64,000 bases of DNA from Methylobacterium goesingense (GCF_022179225.1 NZ_BPQL01000014.1:27826-91825); one strand, 5' to 3'; positions 45,501 through 54,923 are shown, counted from the stretch's first letter. Notes: generated by a model not told the origin, from the sequence alone. Numbers and translations: made by a program.

Positions 45501-45966
45501 CCCCAACATCATGCTGGGCTACCTGCGGCCCGAACGCCCCGGTATGATCGAGGCGCCTCCGCAAGGCTGGCATGACACCGGCGACATCGTCGCCATCGAC
45601 GCCCAGGGCTTCGTCACCATCAAGGGCCGCGCCAAGCGCTTCGCCAAGATCGCCGGCGAGATGGTGTCCCTGGCGAGCGTCGAGGCCATCGCGGCCGAGC
45701 TCTGGCCGGATGCGCCGAGCGCGGTGGCCGCCGTGCCGGATGCCCGCAAGGGCGAGCGGCTGGTGCTGTTCACGGAAGCCAAGGACGCGACCCGGGCCGT
45801 CTACCAGAGCTTCGCCAAGGGCAAGGGCGCACCCGAGATCGCGATGCCCGCCGAGGTGGTGGTGCTGGAGCGCCTGCCGATGCTCGGCACCGGCAAGGTC
45901 GATCAGGTCAGCGTGGTCAAGCTCGCCCGCGAGCGGGCGGCCGGCGAGGCCCCCGCCGCCGCATGA
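42553..45966 (+). CDS. aas: LplT-PlsC-Aas fusion: lysophospholipid transporter / acyltransferase / acyl-ACP synthetase
   Basis: The 1137-residue protein joins an MFS-type LplT domain (residues 1-415, about twelve helices, FFSAFNDNFLKNALVFLILF), a PlsC acyltransferase (about 430-610; NHVSFLDAP is the HX4D motif, FPEGRLT the substrate motif), and an AMP-binding synthetase (about 640-1130; ILFTSGSEGAPKGVVLANRN, GYGVTECGPVVALN, HDTGDIVAIDAQGFVTIKGR). In E. coli LplT and Aas are separate partners that import lysophospholipids and reacylate them. The start at ATG 42553 follows GAGGAGACTTCC. It is divergent from tetR. Confidence 0.93.
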   Translation: MFRTLMTTRRFAPLFWCQFFSAFNDNFLKNALVFLILFQVGGPGGGSPMLVTLAGAVFIGPFFILSGLGGQMADRYDKALIAKRLKFAEIFGAAAAALGFWMHSVPVLFVALGLFGTIAALFGPIKYGILPDHLRRDELTAGNALVEAATFLAILLGTIVAGLATAMGGGALAFSSMIMVFAVLCWLSARAIPATGEAAPTLRVDPNVARSTGALLRDLWGDTRLWRGSLIVSWFWLVGAVILSLLPVLVRQSLNGSETVVTTLLAVFSIGIAVGSGLASWLASGRIVLLPTPIGALLMGAFGLDLAWTVAHLPPVSGDPAGAWDFITTGTGLRVTIDLFGLAVAGGLYIVPSFAAVQAWTDKDKRARVIGAVNVLTAAFMVTGALGLAALQGAGWSMAALLALLGVLNLVAGVVILAVLPTSPFRDFLSILFRAFYRLEVRGLENVEKAGPNAIIALNHVSFLDAPLALSLLDQEPVFAVDHGIAQRWWVKPFLAMTKAMPLDPTRPLATRTLINAVKNGETLIIFPEGRLTVTGSLMKVYDGAGLIADKSGAMVVPVKIDGLEKTVFSRLSKNQVKRRWWPKVTVTILSPVALNVDPALKGKARRQAAGAALYGIMSDLVFRTSDIDRGLMQALIDAGDRHGWRRTAVEDPMGRLSYSRLVMGANILGRKLQGLGAPGKPLGVMLPNANGAAVTLFALASAGRVPAMINFSAGAANILSACKTAEVDTILTSRAFIEKGRLGAMVEALGSTVSLVYLEDVRIGITTGDKLRGFLAKRAPLVARTGDDPAAILFTSGSEGAPKGVVLANRNMLANTAQVAARIDFGPSDKVFNVLPVFHAFGLTAGLVLPLVSGVPVYLYPSPLHYRIVPELIYGTNATVLFGTDTFLSGYAKTAHSYDLRSLRYVVAGAEAVKESTRKTWGEKFGLRILEGYGVTECGPVVALNTPMFNRFGTVGRLLPGQDWRLEPVPGIDEGGRLSLRGPNIMLGYLRPERPGMIEAPPQGWHDTGDIVAIDAQGFVTIKGRAKRFAKIAGEMVSLASVEAIAAELWPDAPSAVAAVPDARKGERLVLFTEAKDATRAVYQSFAKGKGAPEIAMPAEVVVLERLPMLGTGKVDQVSVVKLARERAAGEAPAAA

Positions 45967-46177
45967 GGCCCCCTGGGGTCGCGTTGTCGCCCCCCCACGC
46001 TTCGCGTTTTGGGACGCCAGGACAAGAGATCTGGACCCGGAGACCAAACCAGGGTCTCAACCGCTGCCTGCAATCGCTTATGATGAGTCCTGAATCCAGG
46101 GCCTCCTGATGGCCCGGGCCCGGGGGTGGGATCGCTTGTCCGAAACGCGGACGAGGCCGGATTCCGGATAACCAGCG

Positions 46178-46573
46178 ATGCGCATGATGACCGTCAGGAT
46201 GATCGCTCAGACAGGCCGGGCCCGCTCCGACGGGGTCGGACCGGCCAACGCATCCGCCGGCTTCGGCGAGGACGGACGCGAACCGGCCGTGCCCGGCGGC
46301 CTCGCCCTGCCGTACAACGACAACGCACGCGGGAGCGACGCGGCCGGGGCGTCCCGGACGGATCGGTCCGTGCGGATGCAGGACCGGGACGACGCCGACC
46401 TTCCGGCACCTTCGCCCAGCGAAGCCGCGAGCCCGCCGTCTCAGAGCCGGCGGCGCGGCCCTCTCGTCACCCGCTGGATCGGCTTCGCGGCCCAGCGTCG
46501 GCAGGCCCGGGACCGGGCGGACCGCCTGCGTGATCGAAGAGTCAGGGACGGTTCGGCTTCGTCGGACGACTGA
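46178..46573 (+). CDS. Hypothetical Arg/Asp-rich 131-residue protein
   Basis: The frame 46178-46573 begins MRMMTVRMIAQTGRARSDGV and ends with an Arg-rich helix (RRQARDRADRLRDRRVRDG). The third codon positions are mostly G or C, as in neighbouring genes. The sequence looks disordered and has no signal peptide or domain. The clear codon bias supports coding, but the low complexity weakens it. If it is not a gene, 45967-46640 would be a 674-base non-coding gap. Confidence 0.4.
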   Translation: MRMMTVRMIAQTGRARSDGVGPANASAGFGEDGREPAVPGGLALPYNDNARGSDAAGASRTDRSVRMQDRDDADLPAPSPSEAASPPSQSRRRGPLVTRWIGFAAQRRQARDRADRLRDRRVRDGSASSDD

Positions 46574-46607
46574 GATCGCGACCGGCGCCGCGCCGTCGCG
46601 CGGGCGG

Positions 46608-46632
46608 CCCTCGATGAGTCAGGCTCATCGAG
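46608..46632. terminator. 10-bp perfect hairpin
   Basis: CCTCGATGAG and CTCATCGAGG flank a 5-base loop between the + strand hypothetical gene and the convergent bioF-like gene, 8 bases past the latter's stop. There is no U tract; it is a probable weak terminator for the leftward transcript. Confidence 0.5.
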
Positions 46633-46640
46633 GTCTCGTA

Positions 46641-47837
46641 TTAGACGCCACCCATGCCGAGGTCGATCAGCGCCTCGGCGAGGGCATCCACCTGATCCTG
46701 CGTATGGGCCGCCGAGAACGCCACCCGCAGCCGGGCCGTGCCCGCCGGGACCGTAGGGGGGCGAATCGCCACCACGAGGAAGCCGCGTGCCTCGAGGGCC
46801 GCCGATAGGGCCAGGGCGGCGGCCGCCTCCCCCACCAGGATCGGCACGATCGGGCTCGCCGCCTCGGGCAGGCCAAGGCGCGCGGTGAAGCCGCGGGCCA
46901 GGGCCAGGGGCCGGGCCGCGCGCTCGGGCTCCGCCTCGACGATCTCCAGCGCCCTCAGGGCCGCAGCGGCCGAGGCCGGCGGCAGGCCCGTCGTGTAGAC
47001 GAAGCTGCGGGCCCGGCTGGTCATCAGGTCGATCACCGCCTGCGACGCGCAGAGATAGCCCCCGTAGGACCCCAACGTCTTCGACAGCGTCCCCATCTCG
47101 AGGGGCGCGCGGGCGCCCGCCTCCACCACGCCGAGGCCGTGGGCGTCGTCCACCAGGGTCCAGGCCTCGTGCTCCGCCGCGACGGCCAGGATATCGTCGA
47201 GCGGCGCCCGGTCGCCGTCCATGCTGAAGACTCGCTCCGTGAGGATCAGCGCCCGTTCGTGCCGCCCGCGCCGGGCGCTCAAGATGGCGCGGAGATGCTC
47301 GACGTCGTTGTGTCGGAAGCGCAGCATCGTGGCGCCCGAGATCTGCGCCCCCGCGAACAGGCAGGAATGGCCGAGGGCATCGACGAGGACGAGGTCCTTC
47401 GATCCGGTCAGCGCCGGCACGATGCCCAGATTGGCCATGTAGCCGCTGCCGAAGACCAGGGCGGCCGCCTTGCCCTTGTGCGCGGCGAGCCGCCCTTCGA
47501 GCGCCGCGAGCACGGGGTGGTTGCCGGTGACGAGGCGCGAGGCGCCCGCCCCGGCCCCGTAGCGGGCCAGCGCCTCCTGGCCCGCCGCGATCACGCGCGG
47601 ATCGTCGGAGAGGCCGAGGTAGTCGTTGCAGGAGAACGACACCAGGCTCCGCGCCCCCCGGCGGGCGGCGGTGCCGGGACCGCGCTCCGTCTCGACGAGG
47701 CGCCGGCGCAAGGCGCGGGTCTCCAGATCGGCGAGGGTCCTGCGGGCGAAGGCATCGAGGCTGGCGGACGCCGAGTCGGCAGGCTTTGATTCGGCGGCCT
47801 TGGAGTCGGAACCGGGCGTCGGGATCGGCATGGACAT
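46641..47837 (-). CDS. bioF: 8-amino-7-oxononanoate synthase-type PLP enzyme
   Basis: The 398-residue protein of the alpha-oxoamine synthase family starts at ATG 47837 (MSMPIPTPGSDSKAAESKPA). Signatures are FSCNDYLGLSDDPRV, YGAGAGASRLVTGNHPVLAALE, TERVFSMDGDRAPLDDI, LVDDAHGLGVV and the PLP-lysine loop GTLSKTLGSYGGYL. BioF condenses pimeloyl-ACP/CoA with alanine in biotin synthesis. No other bio genes are adjacent, so a related activity (2-amino-3-ketobutyrate ligase, or another acyl-CoA synthase) is not excluded. The N-terminal 30 residues are low-complexity. Confidence 0.82.
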   Translation of the reverse strand: MSMPIPTPGSDSKAAESKPADSASASLDAFARRTLADLETRALRRRLVETERGPGTAARRGARSLVSFSCNDYLGLSDDPRVIAAGQEALARYGAGAGASRLVTGNHPVLAALEGRLAAHKGKAAALVFGSGYMANLGIVPALTGSKDLVLVDALGHSCLFAGAQISGATMLRFRHNDVEHLRAILSARRGRHERALILTERVFSMDGDRAPLDDILAVAAEHEAWTLVDDAHGLGVVEAGARAPLEMGTLSKTLGSYGGYLCASQAVIDLMTSRARSFVYTTGLPPASAAAALRALEIVEAEPERAARPLALARGFTARLGLPEAASPIVPILVGEAAAALALSAALEARGFLVVAIRPPTVPAGTARLRVAFSAAHTQDQVDALAEALIDLGMGGV

Positions 47838-48060
47838 GCCGTCCGAAGGGGACAACCGGTCCGGTCTTGTCAAGGCGGACGGGAGATCGCGCCGCCGTGG
47901 CGGGGAAGGCCCGGGCAGTTAACCGCTTCGCAATGCGATCCGGCGTAGTTTCCCCGTCAAGGGGCGCTCCACGCTTGGCGCACCGGCATATTCCTGGAGA
48001 GACGCGCGCCCGGAGAGCCGCGCGCCTCGCACCGGCCCTTCTGACGGAGCACACCGACCC

Positions 48061-48444
48061 ATGGCCCTCGATCTCGGCATGCCGATCCTCGTCGTCGACG
48101 ATTATCAGACGATGGTCCGTATCATCCGCAACCTCCTGAAGCAGCTCGGATTCGAGGAGGTCGACGACGCCTCCGACGGCACCGCCGCCCTGGCGCGCCT
48201 GAAGAACCGCAAGTACGGCCTCGTGATCTCCGACTGGAACATGGAGCCGATGACGGGCTACGAGCTGCTGCGCCACGTGCGTGCCGACGAGGCCCTGCGC
48301 ACCACCCCGTTCATCATGGTCACCGCCGAGTCGAAGACCGAGAACGTCATCGCGGCCAAGAAGGCCGGCGTGAACAACTACATCGTCAAGCCCTTCAACG
48401 CCGCGACCCTGAAGAGCAAGATCGAGGCGGTCTGCGGCGCCTGA
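48061..48444 (+). CDS. cheY: Chemotaxis response regulator CheY
   Basis: The 127-residue stand-alone receiver has the acidic pair in ILVVDDYQTMVRII, the phospho-acceptor Asp in GLVISDWNMEPMTGYELL (about residue 59), Thr in FIMVTAESKTENVIAA, and Lys in NNYIVKPFNAATL. These match CheY proteins that bind the flagellar switch. It is followed after 49 bases by cheZ on the same strand, a pairing that strengthens the assignment. Confidence 0.93.
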   Translation: MALDLGMPILVVDDYQTMVRIIRNLLKQLGFEEVDDASDGTAALARLKNRKYGLVISDWNMEPMTGYELLRHVRADEALRTTPFIMVTAESKTENVIAAKKAGVNNYIVKPFNAATLKSKIEAVCGA

Positions 48445-48493
48445 TCGCCGCGCCCCGAGCAGATCCCGCAACGACATTGGAGAGCGGAACGCG

Positions 48494-49027
48494 ATGGCTC
48501 TTGCCAAGCAGGTGCGGAAGGCCAACCCCACCCCGGAGAAGCCTTCCCTGATCCGCGAACTCGTGGAGATCGCGGAATACATCGCCCACATGCGCCGCGA
48601 GATCGCCGCGCTCCGCGCCAACGAATTCACCCGCGACCGCCTGCCGATGGCGCACGAGGAACTCGGCAGCGTAGTGGCCGCCACGGCGGGCGCCACGAAT
48701 TCCATCATGAACGCGGCCGAGGAGATCCTCGGCCTGCCGGACGACGGGAACTACCGCGCCGCCGTCGAGGAGCGGATGAACGACATCTTCGAGGCGTGCA
48801 CCTTCCAGGACATCACGGGCCAGCGCATCTCCAAGGTCGTCGAGGCCCTGCGGCAGCTCGAGACCCGGCTCTCGCGCTTCGCCAACGCCGTCAAGGCCAA
48901 GGACGAGGGCGGCCTCGATCCCGGCGAGGTCGAGCGTCAGGTCCGCAAGGAGCTGCTGATGCTCAACGGTCCTCAGATCAACGGCCCGGCCGTGGCCCAG
49001 GACGAGATCGACGCGCTCTTCGCCTGA
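48494..49027 (+). CDS. cheZ: Protein phosphatase CheZ
   Basis: The 177-residue helical protein carries the CheZ catalytic segment FEACTFQDITGQRISKVVEALRQ, with the Asp-x-x-Gln pair (QDITGQ, about residues 108-113) that dephosphorylates CheY-P. Long helices before and after would form the dimeric four-helix bundle. The C terminus AQDEIDALFA resembles both the E. coli CheZ tail and the CheY-binding N-terminal peptide of FliM. A ribosome-binding site GGAGAGCGG precedes ATG 48494. It forms a two-gene unit with cheY. Confidence 0.93.
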   Translation: MALAKQVRKANPTPEKPSLIRELVEIAEYIAHMRREIAALRANEFTRDRLPMAHEELGSVVAATAGATNSIMNAAEEILGLPDDGNYRAAVEERMNDIFEACTFQDITGQRISKVVEALRQLETRLSRFANAVKAKDEGGLDPGEVERQVRKELLMLNGPQINGPAVAQDEIDALFA

Positions 49028-49043
49028 GCGCGCCCCAGACCCA

Positions 49044-49958
49044 TCACCAGACCAGGCGCTCGATCACCGCATCCGGCCGCACCGCCTGGGCGTCGAGCCA
49101 GTGCGCGATGTCGCCGAGGCTCGCCTGTTCCGCCGAGACCCCGAGCTCCTCGGCATGGATGCCACGCGCCACCAGCAGGTTCGGGATCCCGAAACCGACG
49201 GCGCCGGCGATGTCGGTACGCAGCGCGTCGCCGACGGCCAGGACCCTGGCTGCGTTCGGCGGCGTGCCCGCATCGAGGGTTCCCGCCATCGCCATGGCCG
49301 CCTCGTAGACGGGACGGTGCGGCTTGCCCGCATAGGCCACCTGTCCTCCCAGCGCCTCGTAGGCCTCCGCGAGGAGCCCGGCGCAGGGAATGAGCTGGCC
49401 GCGGCGCTCCACCACCAGATCGGGATTGGCGCAGATCATCGGTACGTCGCGCGCGCGCAACGCCGCCAGGGTCGCGCGGTAATCGTCCGCCGTCTCGCAG
49501 GTGTCGTCGAACAGGCCGGTGCAGACGACCCGCTCGGCCTCTGCGGCCGGCACCAGGGTGAGGTCGAGGTCGGCGAAGATCGGGGCGTCGCGCTCAGGAC
49601 CGAGATGGTGGATGCGGGCCCCCGGATGCGCGGCGATCAGGCTGCGGGTGAGGTCGCCCGAGGTCAGGATCGCGTCATAGGCCGCGCGCGGAATGCCGAA
49701 CCCGTCCAGGATCTCCCGCACGCCGGGCCAGGGCCGGGGGGCGTTCGAGACCAGGATCACCCGGCGCGGGCGCCCCGCCCCGGGCAGGGCGCGAAAGCGC
49801 ATCAAGGCGTCGCTGGCGCCCGGATGGGCGTTGGTGCCGTCGTGCAGGACGCCCCAGACGTCGCACAGGATGAGATCGACCCCCTCGGCGATGGCCGCGA
49901 GACCGCGCAGGGTCGGGACGTGTCCCGGCGCGGGGGAACGGGCGGGCATGTCGGTCAT
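49044..49958 (-). CDS. HAD-superfamily class IIA hydrolase (TIGR01459-like)
   Basis: The 304-residue protein begins MTDMPARSPAPGHVPTLRGL and carries the HAD motifs: LILCDVWGVLHDGTNAHPGA (nucleophile Asp, motif I with DVWG instead of DxDG), VILVSNAPRPW (motif II), AGKPHRPVYEAAMAMA (Lys, motif III) and VLAVGDALRTDIAGAVGFGI (motif IV). The class IIA cap follows NagD-like phosphatases. The DVWGVLHDG variant is typical of a subfamily widespread in alphaproteobacteria with undetermined substrate. It is convergent with cheZ. Confidence 0.9.
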   Translation of the reverse strand: MTDMPARSPAPGHVPTLRGLAAIAEGVDLILCDVWGVLHDGTNAHPGASDALMRFRALPGAGRPRRVILVSNAPRPWPGVREILDGFGIPRAAYDAILTSGDLTRSLIAAHPGARIHHLGPERDAPIFADLDLTLVPAAEAERVVCTGLFDDTCETADDYRATLAALRARDVPMICANPDLVVERRGQLIPCAGLLAEAYEALGGQVAYAGKPHRPVYEAAMAMAGTLDAGTPPNAARVLAVGDALRTDIAGAVGFGIPNLLVARGIHAEELGVSAEQASLGDIAHWLDAQAVRPDAVIERLVW

Positions 49959-50049
49959 CGGGCGAGCCTGGATCGGGGGGCGGGCATCGGGCAGAGGCCG
50001 ACCGGTTAGGCGGGACGCCGGGCAAAATCAAACGCCGGCCCCGGGGATT

Positions 50050-51510
50050 TCAGCCGGCGCGCCGCAGGAAATCGCGGAACGGGCGGCGCTGCGGCGGGGG
50101 CTCCGGGTCCTCGTTCGGCGGAGGGGCGGGCTCCGGCGCCTCGGGCGGGGGCGCGTTGAGCACCTCGGCGCGCACGACCCGGGCCGGCGCGAAGACGCTG
50201 CCCTGCGCCATCGGCACCTCGAGTTCGATGAGGTCGGGCACGTCCGCCTCGCGCTCCACGCCGTCCGCGACGAGGCGGATGCCAGCCCGCGCGAGGGCCG
50301 CGACGAGATCTTCCAGGGCGATGTCGGGCATGGCCTGGCGCGAGGACGGCCGCAGCAGGAGGTCGGCGGGCACCTTGACCTGGGAGACGCCCCGGTCGGC
50401 GAGCGCCAGGGGATCGAGGCGCAGGTCGAGGGGACGGTCGAGGATGAATCCGATCCGGCCACGCAGGTCGGCCAGGGCCCCAGCCTGCTCGCCGTCGAGG
50501 CTGCGCCAACTTGCCTGCGGCAGGGCCAGCATCACCCGCCCCGACAGGTCCGGCACGCCCTCGACGAGGCGGCCGAGCGACCGCAGGAAACCCGGCTCGA
50601 ACAGCGAGCGCGGCGAGAGCCCGTAGGCCACCGCCGCCTGGCTGCCGCGCCCGGCAAGATGCCGCGCGATGGTGGCGACGCGCTGCAGGGTGCGGCGATC
50701 GAGGTCCGTGGTGCGCCCATGGCGCTCCAGCACGGGCACGAAGGCCTCCGGCGCCAGGGTCTCGCCCGACAGGCGCAGGCGCGCCAGGGCCTCGTAGGAC
50801 ACCACCTTGCGCTGGGGCAGCGACACGATCGGCTGGAGATGGACCTCCAGGCCGGGACCGTCGAAGGCGGCCAGGATGGCGGCCTCGCGCGCGGGGTCGT
50901 GGTCCGGAGGGAAGGACCGGCCGAGGGCGCGGGGAGTCCAGGGTGCCGAGGGTGCCAGCGGCACCGAGGCGGCCTCCGGGCGCTGGGACGGCGGGCTCGC
51001 GGGTTCGGGCGCCGGCGCGCGCGCGGGCATTGGCGGAGCGGGTCGAACGGAGACCGGCGCGGGCGGCGGCGCGGCCTTCAGGCCGGCGATCTCGCCGTCC
51101 TGCGCGGCTACGACGGCGGCGAGTTCACGCACGATGCCACTGAGGAGGCCGATCTCGGCCGTGACCTCCTCGATCCCGGCACTGAGATGGCCGGTATCCG
51201 GCGCTGTCGCTCCGGCCGCGCCGGTTCCACGCGCATCGGCGGCGCGCACCTGCTGCTCGGCGATGGCGCGGGCCACGGTCTCGATGCGCATCAGGCGCTG
51301 GGACAGGACGTCGACCTCGCTCGACAGCTTGTCGCAGCGGGCGGCGAGCCGCCCGGCGCGCAGCTGCGCGACGAGACCGAGCATCAGGCCGAGGGCGGCG
51401 AGCCCGAGACTCGCGCCGAGGGGTGAGAAGACCGCCAGGGGCCCGAGAAGACAGAGCCCGAGAAGGCTCAAGGCCCAGAGGCTCGTACGCCGGCCGACGA
51501 TCCGGGCCAT
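50050..51510 (-). CDS. Membrane protein with a degenerate EAL domain
   Basis: The 486-residue protein starts at ATG 51510 (MARIVGRRTSLWALSLLGLC). Two membrane helices (residues 10-50), a coiled coil (about 55-130), a Pro-rich linker, and an EAL domain (about 235-455) follow. The EAL motif itself survives in VVSYEALARLRL, as does AQGSVFAPA at the end. The other catalytic segments are lost: the usual ELTE block reads MLALPQA, the DDFG block reads FILDRPL, KID reads KVP, and EGVE reads DGVE. It is probably a c-di-GMP-independent or binding-only protein rather than a phosphodiesterase. The upstream open extension to 52215 is not coding. Confidence 0.8.
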   Translation of the reverse strand: MARIVGRRTSLWALSLLGLCLLGPLAVFSPLGASLGLAALGLMLGLVAQLRAGRLAARCDKLSSEVDVLSQRLMRIETVARAIAEQQVRAADARGTGAAGATAPDTGHLSAGIEEVTAEIGLLSGIVRELAAVVAAQDGEIAGLKAAPPPAPVSVRPAPPMPARAPAPEPASPPSQRPEAASVPLAPSAPWTPRALGRSFPPDHDPAREAAILAAFDGPGLEVHLQPIVSLPQRKVVSYEALARLRLSGETLAPEAFVPVLERHGRTTDLDRRTLQRVATIARHLAGRGSQAAVAYGLSPRSLFEPGFLRSLGRLVEGVPDLSGRVMLALPQASWRSLDGEQAGALADLRGRIGFILDRPLDLRLDPLALADRGVSQVKVPADLLLRPSSRQAMPDIALEDLVAALARAGIRLVADGVEREADVPDLIELEVPMAQGSVFAPARVVRAEVLNAPPPEAPEPAPPPNEDPEPPPQRRPFRDFLRRAG

Positions 51511-51522
51511 CGAAATACGCGA

Positions 51523-51590
51523 TCCTCGAACGCAGGACACACTTCGGTGCGGAAGACACGTCGGTGCAGAAAGCACTGCGGTGACGAGAC
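51523..51590. repeat. 17-nt degenerate tandem repeat upstream of the EAL gene
   Basis: Four 17-nt units start at 51523, 51540, 51557 and 51574; the best are CACTTCGGTGCGGAAGA and CACGTCGGTGCAGAAAG. The array begins 13 bases upstream of the EAL gene's ATG, in its leader. Confidence 0.55.
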
Positions 51591-51780
51591 CGGCCGTGCC
51601 GGTGCCCCTTTTGTTGCCGAGACGCGCAGCGCCCACAAGGGATGTGCGGACACGGTAAACCGATTTTCGCGACCTGTGTCCTGTACTTCGGCGCATCCTC
51701 GCGACGGAGGCGAGCCTTGCATCGGGCGGCGCCGGCGCCAGAATGAGTAGGGTCTCGACGAAAGCCCCGGAGCGCACCTC

Positions 51781-52002
51781 ATGGACGCGACGCCATCGGA
51801 CCTTCTGATGCAGGTGGAGGGCATGACCTGCGACGGCTGCGCGGCGGCAGTGCGCCGGGCGATCCAGCGCCTCGACCCGGACGCCCGGGTCGCGGTCGAC
51901 CTCGACCACGGCCGCGTCGCGGTGACGACGACCGCTCAGGCCCTCAGCGTCGCCGAGGCACTGACCGGGGCCGGATACACGGCGAGTGCCATGACGGGCT
52001 GA
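51781..52002 (+). CDS. Heavy-metal-associated (HMA) domain protein, CopZ-like
   Basis: This 73-residue single HMA domain starts at ATG 51781. The metal-binding loop VEGMTCDGCAAAVRRAI (Cys-x-x-Cys, residues about 17-20) and the C-terminal ALTGAGYTASAM pattern match copper chaperones. It would be cytosolic and carry Cu(I). No copper ATPase or CueR-type regulator is adjacent; the next gene is ftfL after 231 bases. Confidence 0.9.
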   Translation: MDATPSDLLMQVEGMTCDGCAAAVRRAIQRLDPDARVAVDLDHGRVAVTTTAQALSVAEALTGAGYTASAMTG

Positions 52003-52022
52003 CACAGGCCTGATCCAAAACA

Positions 52023-52040
52023 AATTTTTGCCTGCAAATT
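52023..52040. promoter_or_regulatory. A+T-rich symmetric site upstream of ftfL (candidate LysR-type site)
   Basis: TTTGC-CT-GCAAA lies in a run of A+T-rich sequence (52015-52060) that is unusual for this region. It sits about 200 bases before the ftfL start. Methylobacterium serine-cycle genes, including ftfL, are known to be under the LysR-type regulator QscR, and the dyad with T at one end and A at the other would fit a T-N11-A core. The assignment is inference. Confidence 0.35.
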
Positions 52041-52233
52041 CAAAATTTCCGACGCGCTTTTGCTTGTCCCATCGCGCAAACTGATGCGATCGATGACGCG
52101 TGGCCGCTCGGCCGATCCGCACGGCCCAACGTCGGCGGATCCGGTCCTGGCGGCGATACGACGAACGCCAGCGGACGGAATCCGGCCTCGCGCCGGCTCG
52201 GACGCACAAGAACAATCCGGGAGAAACGCAACA

Positions 52234-53907
<1,674 letters not shown>

Positions 53908-53914
53908 CCAGCGT

Positions 53915-53944
53915 GAGCCCTCTCCCGCCCGCGGGAGAGGGCTC
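53915..53944 (+). terminator. Strong hairpin after ftfL
   Basis: GAGCCCTCTCCCGC and GCGGGAGAGGGCTC are perfect 14-base arms separated by two bases, starting 7 bases after the ftfL stop. No U tract follows (CGGCGC), so it may act as an mRNA 3'-end stabiliser or an imperfect terminator. Confidence 0.7.
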
Positions 53945-54022
53945 CGGCGCACGTCGCGTGATCCGGCCGCCGGGCCATGCTAGCGGGGATCGCATGATCC
54001 CCGACGCCGGCAGGCCCGCATC

Positions 54023-54700
54023 ATGATTCCCTGGGTCGTCCTCGACACCGCCCCCGTCCCGGGCGGTTCCGACCCCTTGCGGCTGTTGCAGCGGGGTACC
54101 GAATTCTCGATCCAGCTCGGCCACAACGAGCTGATGAACAGCCGGCTCAGCGGCTCGGAGGAGGCGCTGGCGACCCTGACCGCCGGCCGGCTCGGGAGCC
54201 GCCGGAACCCGTGCTGGCTGATCGGCGGCTACGGCATGGGCTTCACCCTGCGGGCCGCCCTCGACGCGCAGCCCGGGGAGGCCCGGATCGTGCTGGCCGA
54301 ACTGGTGCCGGCGGTGCTGGATTGGGGGCGCGGCCCGCTGGCGACGGTCTCGGAGGCGGCGCTCGCCGATCCGCGCGTCGAGGCGCGCGTGGCCGACGTC
54401 GCCGACGTGATCCGCGCCGGGCGCGGCAGCTACGACGCGATCCTGCTCGACGTCGACAACGGCCCCGATGGCCTGACGCGGCGTGCCAACGACCGGCTCT
54501 ACGATGCCGCCGGCCTCGCCGCCGCGCGGGCGGCCCTGCGTCCCGGAGGCGTTCTCGCGGTCTGGTCGGCCCATCCCGACCCGGCCTTCACCCAGCGGCT
54601 GGCGCGGGGCGGCTTCCAGGTCGAGGCCGTCGGCGTGCGTGCCGGGCGCTCGCGCGGGGCGCGTCACACCATCTGGCTCGCCGAGCGACCGGCCCGGTGA
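54023..54700 (+). CDS. Spermidine-synthase-like (SAM-fold) protein
   Basis: The 225-residue protein starts at ATG 54023 (MIPWVVLDTAPVPGGSDPLR). The nucleotide-binding region is NPCWLIGGYGMGFTLRAALD, then IVLAELVPAVLDWGRG (acidic residue after strand 2), and SYDAILLDVDNGPDGL, which corresponds to the DxxDP region of spermidine synthases. It ends LRPGGVLAVWSAHPDPAFTQRLARGGFQV. The N-terminal putrescine-binding domain is largely absent, so the reaction is uncertain; it may be a methyltransferase-like relative. Confidence 0.82.
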   Translation: MIPWVVLDTAPVPGGSDPLRLLQRGTEFSIQLGHNELMNSRLSGSEEALATLTAGRLGSRRNPCWLIGGYGMGFTLRAALDAQPGEARIVLAELVPAVLDWGRGPLATVSEAALADPRVEARVADVADVIRAGRGSYDAILLDVDNGPDGLTRRANDRLYDAAGLAAARAALRPGGVLAVWSAHPDPAFTQRLARGGFQVEAVGVRAGRSRGARHTIWLAERPAR

Positions 54701-54707
54701 CGGAACC

Positions 54708-54923
54708 TCAGGCGGAAGCGGACCGGCGCTCGCGCTGCCGGCTGAGGCGGGTCGCGCCGTAGATCTCGGCGAGATGCCACCGGGCGGCCTTGACCGGCGG
54801 CGCATTCCGCTCGTCGCAGGCCGCCGCGATGACGCGCAGGGCATCGGCCACGCAGCGTTCGAGGCGTGCCTCGGCCGGCCGGCTCGAGGGACGGGTGGTG
54901 TGGGTAATCTCGCTCTGGTCCAT
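54708..54923 (-). CDS. Hypothetical 71-residue protein
   Basis: ATG 54923 begins MDQSEITHTTRPSSRPAEAR, followed by a helical segment (LERCVADALRVIAAACDERN; KAARWHLAEIYGATRLSRQR). The product is basic at its end and has no signal peptide. A weak GGGGCTCAAG precedes the start. It is convergent with the spermidine-synthase-like gene, stopping eight bases past its end. The frame is open upstream through an unrelated gene. No family was recognised. Confidence 0.5.
   Translation of the reverse strand: MDQSEITHTTRPSSRPAEARLERCVADALRVIAAACDERNAPPVKAARWHLAEIYGATRLSRQRERRSASA

Noticed and set aside
42661..46047. A 1128-codon minus-strand frame opposite the LplT-Aas fusion gene
   Set aside because: It is an antisense shadow with no domain; the + strand protein has intact motifs throughout.
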